In this document: positions 8,101-12,639 of the stretch, one piece after another
How the letters are laid out: each line of letters starts with the position of its first letter
Numbering within the stretch: the first letter of the stretch is position 1
Source of the DNA: an uncultured Desulfobulbaceae bacterium
GTDB lineage: Bacteria; Desulfobacterota; Desulfobulbia; Desulfobulbales; Desulfobulbaceae
Length of the DNA stretch: 12,639 bases
Assembly (NCBI GenBank): GCA_945787305.1
Contig: CALZIH010000044.1
Location: 3,825 to 16,463 of the forward strand
Reading direction: 5' to 3'
Made by a program: the position numbers and the translations under genes
The notes under the pieces: model-generated
The model's database searches: none
What the model saw: the letters and a program-made list of their open reading frames with translations, nothing else
What the model was told of the DNA's origin: nothing

Positions 8101-9355
8101 CGGTGTTAAAGCTGAAGATATTGAATCTGCCGCTCAAATGTTCGCCCAGGCTGACCGTTCCGGTATTTATTATACCATGGGGATCACCCAGCACACTTCT
8201 GGTACGGACAATGTATGGGCCTTGGCTAATTTAGCCCTGCTTACCGGCAACCTTGGCAAACACGGAGCCGGTCTTAATCCACTCCGTGGGCAGAATAATG
8301 TGCAGGGGGCCAGCGACATGGGCTGCAATCCCCTGTTTTATCCAGGATACCAGCGTGTGGACGATGAGGCCAACCAGAAAAAGTTCGAGGAAATTTGGGG
8401 CACACCGCTTTCCTTGAAACCTGGATTGATGGCAACTGAAATGCCTGCTGAAATCACTGAGGGGAGACTTCGAGGAATGTGGATAATGGGAGAGAATCCC
8501 GTGCTCAGCGATCCGAACAGTGAACATGTCTGCAAGGCTCTGGAGAAACTAGATATCCTTGTTGTCCAGGATATCTTTTTGACCGAAACCGCCGAATTGG
8601 CTGATGTTGTTCTGCCTGCAGCCTCTTTTGCCGAAAAGGACGGAACCTTTACTAATACCGAGCGCAGGGTACAGCGGGTTCGAAAGGCAGTGCCTCCACC
8701 CGGCAATGCGATTGACGACCTGACAATTGTTAATCTGGTTACCGCCCGCATGGTTGGCAACAGCCAGATAAAGACCCTTGACGCAGCAACCACTTTTGAT
8801 GAGATTACCCGGTGCTGGGTGAACATGGCCGGCATGAGTTATGAGCGGCTGGAAAACGAAAGCCTGCAATGGCCTTGTCCGGAAAAGGACAAGCCCGGTG
8901 TAGCTATTCTCCATGAAAACGGATTTCCAAGGGGAAAGGCGTTGTTTTCAGCAATCACCTGGAGGGAGCCTGATGAAAATCCTGATGAGGAATATCCGTT
9001 GATACTCTCCACTGGACGTGTCCTTTATCAGTACCACACTGGAACCATGACCAGACGCTCGGAAGTCTTAGAGGAATCAGCACCTTCACCCTATGTAGAG
9101 ATGAACCCAGCTGATGCCGAAAATCTTGACCTCACTGACGGCGAAACAGTCAATGCAAGCTCTCGCCGTGGTCGCATTACCTTGCCGGTCAGGATTACCG
9201 ACAGGGTCAACAAGGGAATGGTCTTTATGCCCTTTCATTATAAAGAGGCATCGGCAAACCTGTTGACCAACGATGCCCTTGACCCGGTATGTAAGATTCC
9301 TGAGGCCAAAGTCTGCGCCATCAGGATTGAAAAACTAGAGGATCTTCCTGTGTAA
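5180..9355 (+). CDS. fdhA: Selenocysteine formate dehydrogenase fused to ferredoxin and GltD/NfnB-like flavin module
   Basis: One 1391-residue chain with an in-frame TGA at codon 843 read as Sec. Domains in order: a 2Fe-2S ferredoxin (Cys36, 47, 50, 74); a GltD-type 4Fe-4S domain (Cys111, 115, 119 and 158, 162, 166); a flavoprotein with FAD motif GGGPAG (about 211-216), a second Rossmann motif GGNNIA (342-347) and GGDASAGSKS (491-500); a Cys589/592/594/600 group; two 4Fe-4S motifs (Cys640/643/646/650 and 679/682/685/689); then FdhA from about 712 with Cys715, 718, 722, 750 and Lys752, Sec843-His844, the segment GITQHTSGTDNVWALANL and a C-terminal molybdopterin dinucleotide domain. The catalytic part (about 680 residues) matches E. 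coli FdhF (715). The reaction is CO2/formate interconversion at Mo or W, with electrons passed along the clusters to flavin and partners. The ATG matches the ferredoxin start, but no clear Shine-Dalgarno precedes it. hdrA and mvhD follow, implying a shared complex. Without Sec read-through it would end at residue 842. Confidence 0.93.
7706..7708 (+). other. UGA selenocysteine codon in fdhA (Sec843)
   Basis: The context reads NVDHCARY-U-HSPTVTGL, aligning with the E. coli FdhF active site CCARV-U-HGPSVAGL. The same frame continues another 548 codons with no shift, and the His just after Sec is kept. Sec is the metal ligand at the Mo/W centre in this family. A premature stop would remove the rest of the catalytic domain, while conservation on both sides argues against decay. 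Confidence 0.96.
7715..7746 (+). promoter_or_regulatory. Bacterial SECIS hairpin of fdhA
   Basis: Directly downstream of the UGA, GTGACC (7721-7726) pairs perfectly with GGTCAC (7732-7737) around the 5-base loop GGTCT (7727-7731). A lower helix CCAA (7715-7718) with TTGG (7743-7746) can extend it. The stem begins 12 bases after the UGA, and the GGUCU loop is the one SelB recognises in E. coli fdhF mRNA. Unlike E. coli, I see no bulged U in the upper stem. Confidence 0.85.
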
Positions 9356-9357
9356 GC

Positions 9358-9402
9358 AGTGAATATCCCAATTTAAAATACTATAAATCAGTAACATTCA
9401 CT
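9358..9402 (+). repeat. Inverted repeat in the hdrA leader
   Basis: AGTGAAT (9358-9364) pairs with ATTCACT (9396-9402), and inside it TACT (9379-9382) pairs with AGTA (9390-9393). The rest of this 59-base gap is A/T-rich. The right arm ends two bases before the hdrA ribosome site GGAG (9405-9408). It could be an mRNA hairpin near the ribosome site or an operator-like site; with only seven base pairs chance is possible. Confidence 0.3.
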
Positions 9403-9414
9403 CTGGAGATTGTA

Positions 9415-12400
9415 ATGGGAAAAGGAATGGAACATAGGGCCGGATCTGTGATGGTCGTCGGCGGAGGTATTGCCGGTGTGCAGGCCGCCTTGGACCTGAC
9501 TGAGCTCGGTTACTACGTTTATCTGGTGGAAAAGGGGGCTGTTGTCGGTGGCGTTATGGCACAGCTTGATAAAACATTTCCCACCAACGACTGCTCTCTC
9601 TGAATACTTGCGCCTAAGCTGGTAGAGGCCGGTCGGTCTCCCAATATAGAGATGCTCACCAATGCTGATTTGACGGCACTGGACGGAAAACCTGGTGATT
9701 TTACCGCTAAAGTACGACAACGCCCGCGCTATATCGATGCTGATGCCTGTACTGCCTGCGGTCTGTGTACCCAGTATTGCCCAAAACATCATGTAGATCC
9801 GTATAACGAAGGATTGTCGCTTACGCGACCGATCCATATCGATTATGCACAGGCGGTTCCAGCCACCTACTACATTGATCCATCATCCTGTCTGCACCTG
9901 CAGCATGATACCTGCCAGATTTGTGTACCGGTCTGCCAGAGTCATGCGATTAATTTCAACCAGCAGCCTGAAGATCTCGTACTTAAGGTTGGAGCGGTCA
10001 TTCTGTCGCCCGGTTTTGGAAAAATCGATGAATCAACCCTGGAGAAATACGGTTACGGAAAACATCCGGATGTTGTCACTAGCTTTGAGTTTGAACGAAT
10101 GACAACCGCCTCCGGACCGTTTTTAGGAGAGGTCAAGTGTTTCTCAGACGGTCGACATCCAAAACGGATAGCCTTTATCCAGTGTGTCGGATCCCGTGAT
10201 CTCGGTTGCAACAATGGCTACTGTTCCTCGGTCTGCTGTATGTATGCGATCAAAGAGGCCATGGTTGCCAAAGAGCATGATCCGGAAGTGGATATCACCA
10301 TCTACTATATGGATATCCGCACCCAGGGTAAGGATTTCGACAAGGCGCAGCAACGAGCCGAGGCAATGGGCATCAAGTTTGTCCGTGCCAAGGTGGGAGC
10401 TGTCACTCCCTGGCTGAACCGGATACAGTTAACCTATTCCACCATTGACGGAAGACATGAGTTTGAACCATTTGACATGGTCGTCCTTTCCGTTGGCTTG
10501 GAATCCCCCCGTGATGCGAAAGGAATAGCCGACATTACCGGCATTGAGCTCAATCATTATGATTTTGCCGACACCGGTACCTTTAACCCACTGACAACCA
10601 ACAGGGAAGGGGTTATTGTTGCCGGTGCTTTCCAGGGGCCAAAAGATATTCCAGAATCCGTAACCCAGGCCTCTGCAGCTGCCGGTATCGCTGCCGGTCT
10701 GCTTGAAAAACAGCGTGGCCAGGGGATCATCCACAAGGATTATCCCGCAGAAAAAACCGATGTTCAGGATCCGCGGATCGGAGTTTTTGTCTGCCACTGC
10801 GGTATCAATATCAGCTCGGTCGTCGATGTGAGAAAGGTTGAGGATTCGGTTGAGGGGATGGAAGGTGTCGTTTACCATACGGACGCGCTGTATTCCTGCT
10901 CCCAGGATGCCGTTGAAACCCTCAAGAAAACCATTGTCGAACATGACCTGAACAGGGTCGTTATTGCTGCCTGCTCTCCACGGACCCATGAACCGCTCTT
11001 TCAGGAAACATTAAAAGATGCAGGGCTGAATCCCTGTCTGGTCGAGATGGTCAATATTCGCGATCAATGTTCCTGGGTTCATGCCGGAGAGCCTGAGGCA
11101 GCAACTGATAAATCCCAGGATTTGGTACGGATGGCTATTGCCAAGGCCCAGAAACTGAGCCCGCTTCCGGAACAAACCGTACCGGTAACGCCTAAGGCCA
11201 TTATTATTGGCGGAGGTATAGCCGGCATGACCGCAGCACTGAATCTTGCGGAAAACGGCTTTGATTCGGTACTGCTTGAAAAGGGGAAGACCCTTGGTGG
11301 AAATCTTGGTCTCCTCACCCATACCTTAGACAGTAATGAGACGGCGACTCACCTGAAGGGCCTTGTCTCGCAAGTCAAAAAGAACAAGAAGGTCGATGTG
11401 TTGACCTCGGCAGAACTGGTTCAAACAACTGGTTTTATTGGGAACTTTGCCTCAGTCGTTTCTTCCGGCAGCGGGAAGTCCAAAAAGGAACAGACCATTG
11501 ATCATGGCGTGGTCATTCTTGCCACTGGTGGCCATGAACACCGGCCTGAAGGGTATCTCCTTGAAAAAAGCAATAAGGTTGTCACCCAGCAGGAACTTGA
11601 AAAACAGCTTTCCGGCAGGGCCAAGAACAGAGCACCTGATTCGGTGATCATGATTCAATGTGCGGGCTCAAGGGGCGATGACCTTAATTATTGTTCCAAG
11701 GTGTGTTGTAACCATGCGGTGAAGAATGCACTCAAGATCAAAGAGATCAACCCTGATTCCCAGGTTATTGTCTTATACCGTGATATGCGGACCTATGGAT
11801 ATGCTGAAGACGCATTTCGCGAGGCCAGGCTTAAAGGCGTTGTCTTTATTCCCTATGACCTTGATCGAAAACCTGAAGTGTACGAGAAGGGTCGAAGGCT
11901 GCATGTGAAGTTCTTTGATTCCCTCATGCAGGAAGAGATGGATATGACTCCTGATCTGGTCGCACTTTCCGTTGGTATTGTACCAGACGGAACCGAAGAC
12001 TTAAGTAAACTGCTTAAGGCTCCTTTGACAGATGATAGGTTTTTCCTGGAGGCCCACGTTAAACTGAAGCCTGTTGAGCTCCCTGTTGATGGTGTGTATG
12101 TCTGCGGTCTTGCACACGGACCGAAACCGCTGGACGAAACCATTGCCCAGGCCCAGGCTGCTGCTGCAAAGGCGGCTATACCTTTGGTGAAAGGGTCGGT
12201 TTCTGTTGATCCCATTGTTTCTTCAGTCGACGAGGAAGCATGCATTGGTTGCAGTTTATGCGCCAGCCTCTGTCCATTTGGTGCCATTGAAATGTATAAA
12301 GTGGAGAAAAAGCGTAAGGCCAGAACTATCTCCGCATCGTGCAAAGCCTGTGGTATTTGTGCCAGCCATTGTCCGACCTTTGCCATCTCCATGGGCGGGT

Positions 12401-12474
12401 TTACCAATGAGCAGATAACTTCGCAGATTGAGGCCTTTGGTAAGGCCACTGAAAAAGAAACCGCTGAGGTATAA
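9415..12474 (+). CDS. hdrA: Long selenocysteine HdrA-like flavin/iron-sulfur electron-transfer subunit with two FAD modules
   Basis: 1019 residues with TGA at codon 63 read as Sec. HdrA is the FAD- and 4Fe-4S-bearing subunit of heterodisulfide-reductase-type complexes and the site of flavin-based electron bifurcation. Seen in order: FAD motif VGGGIAG (15-21); FPTNDCSL-U-ILAPKLVEAG around Sec63, where most family members have Cys; 4Fe-4S ligands Cys112/115/118/122 and Cys159/167/170/174; QCVGSRD with Cys257/265/270/274/275; the central block with CHCG (460-463), Cys495, ACSPRTHEPLFQ and Cys552; a second FAD module IIGGGIAG (597-604) with its own QCAGSR and Cys749/760/764/765; and a C-terminal two-cluster ferredoxin (Cys943/946/949/953 and 976/979/982/986). 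Methanogen HdrA is shorter, about 650 residues. The second module lacks the NDCSxU motif. The start is supported by GGAG six bases before the ATG. mvhD starts three bases after the stop. Read as a normal stop, the frame would give only a 62-residue stub. Confidence 0.93.
9601..9603 (+). other. UGA selenocysteine codon in hdrA (Sec63)
   Basis: The frame runs without a shift from ATG 9415 through this TGA to the stop at 12472-12474. The flanks, TFPTNDCSL before and ILAPKLVEAGRSPNIEML after, are the contiguous HdrA motif FPTNDCSxCIL.PKLVE with U at the second cysteine. Sec forms of HdrA are known from Methanococcus and have been reported in deltaproteobacteria. No good ribosome site precedes the ATG at 9652, and a start there would lose the conserved motif. 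Confidence 0.93.
9621..9642 (+). promoter_or_regulatory. Candidate bacterial SECIS hairpin of hdrA
   Basis: GAGGCC (9625-9630) pairs with GGTCTC (9635-9640), including one G-U pair, around the loop GGTC. GG (9621-9622) and CC (9641-9642) can close a lower step across a bulged TA. The stem starts 21 bases after the UGA, a normal bacterial spacing, and the loop has the G-rich start typical of SelB sites. It is shorter and less similar to E. coli fdhF than the fdhA hairpin. Confidence 0.65.
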
Positions 12475-12477
12475 CGA

Positions 12478-12639
12478 ATGAGCGATACATTTACCCCCAG
12501 AATTCTGGGTTTTCTTTGTAACTGGTGCTGTTATGCCGCTGCGGATGCTGCCGGGGTATCACGATTCCAGTACCCACCAAACCTGAGGACTATCAGGGTC
12601 ATGTGTACCGGCCGCGTTGATCCGGCCTTTGTCCTGCGC
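12478..12639 (+). CDS. mvhD: MvhD/FlpD-family 2Fe-2S electron-transfer subunit, 3' partial
   Basis: 54 codons are visible before the window ends; the family is usually about 140 residues. The N-terminus has ILGFLCNWCCYAAADAAG, VSRFQYPPNLRTIRVMCTGR and VDPAFVL, characteristic of MvhD, the small 2Fe-2S protein that connects a hydrogenase or formate dehydrogenase to HdrA. Candidate ligands are Cys14, Cys17 and Cys43; Cys18 makes an unusual Cys pair. The ATG lies three bases after the hdrA stop. A GAGGT (12466-12470) inside the end of hdrA, seven bases upstream, serves as ribosome site, so translation is probably coupled. Directly following fdhA and hdrA, it is the expected docking subunit between the two. 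Confidence 0.92.
   Translation, partial: MSDTFTPRILGFLCNWCCYAAADAAGVSRFQYPPNLRTIRVMCTGRVDPAFVLR

Noticed and set aside
5180..9355. Two separate genes, or a pseudogene, split at TGA 7706-7708
   Set aside because: The frame is unchanged across the TGA. The flanking residues form the FdhF-type active site with Sec, and a SECIS-like hairpin with a GGUCU loop follows.
9415..12474. A 62-residue small protein followed by an independent 940-residue protein starting at 9652
   Set aside because: The HdrA motif runs through the TGA without a gap, the ATG at 9652 has no good ribosome site, and splitting would separate the FAD motif from its domain.
1..12639. Mobile elements, tRNA or rRNA genes
   Set aside because: No transposase or integrase frame, no tRNA-like cloverleaf noticed and no rRNA sequence. 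Nearly all bases are in six conserved metabolic genes on one strand.

Overview
The window is bacterial DNA from an anaerobe that uses the Wood-Ljungdahl (reductive acetyl-CoA) pathway. It is most likely a sulfate-reducing Desulfobacterota (deltaproteobacterial) lineage. Four things point there: a bacterial-type acetyl-CoA synthase that keeps its N-terminal domain, roughly balanced base composition, a formate dehydrogenase-HdrA-MvhD gene set, and two adjacent genes that are complete only if an in-frame UGA is read as selenocysteine. The taxon is an inference; no rRNA or other marker is present.

Layout: all genes are on the + strand and closely spaced. Bases 1-5059 hold the acetyl-CoA synthase core: acsD (corrinoid iron-sulfur protein small subunit, 5' end missing, with a long Lys/Ala/Glu helix before the enzyme core), acsB (acetyl-CoA synthase with all A-cluster cysteines) and acsC (corrinoid iron-sulfur protein large subunit). 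A small hairpin lies between acsB and acsC. A stronger hairpin plus T-tract (5072-5127) follows acsC and looks like a terminator or attenuator. Bases 5180-9355 hold one very large formate dehydrogenase. In a single chain it joins a 2Fe-2S ferredoxin, a GltD/NfnB-like FAD/NAD(P)H module, two 4Fe-4S ferredoxin motifs and a molybdopterin/selenocysteine FdhA. Bases 9415-12474 hold a long HdrA with two FAD modules, in which Sec replaces the second Cys of the conserved NDCSxC motif. mvhD begins at 12478 and is cut by the window end.

The two apparent stop codons (7706-7708 and 9601-9603) are not frameshifts or pseudogene lesions. The frame is unchanged, family-conserved sequence continues directly on the far side, and each UGA is followed by a hairpin fitting a bacterial SECIS. 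The first hairpin has the GGUCU loop known from E. coli fdhF.

Proposed joint function: FdhA, HdrA and MvhD probably form a soluble flavin-based electron-bifurcating or confurcating formate dehydrogenase that links CO2/formate to ferredoxin and another carrier. AcsBCD condense a methyl group, CO and CoA to acetyl-CoA, or run in reverse during acetate oxidation. CODH (acsA), the methyltransferase (acsE) and the folate-branch enzymes are not in this window. The strongest leads are the fused FdhA architecture, the Sec-HdrA beside a Sec-FdhA, and the TolA-like extension on AcsD.
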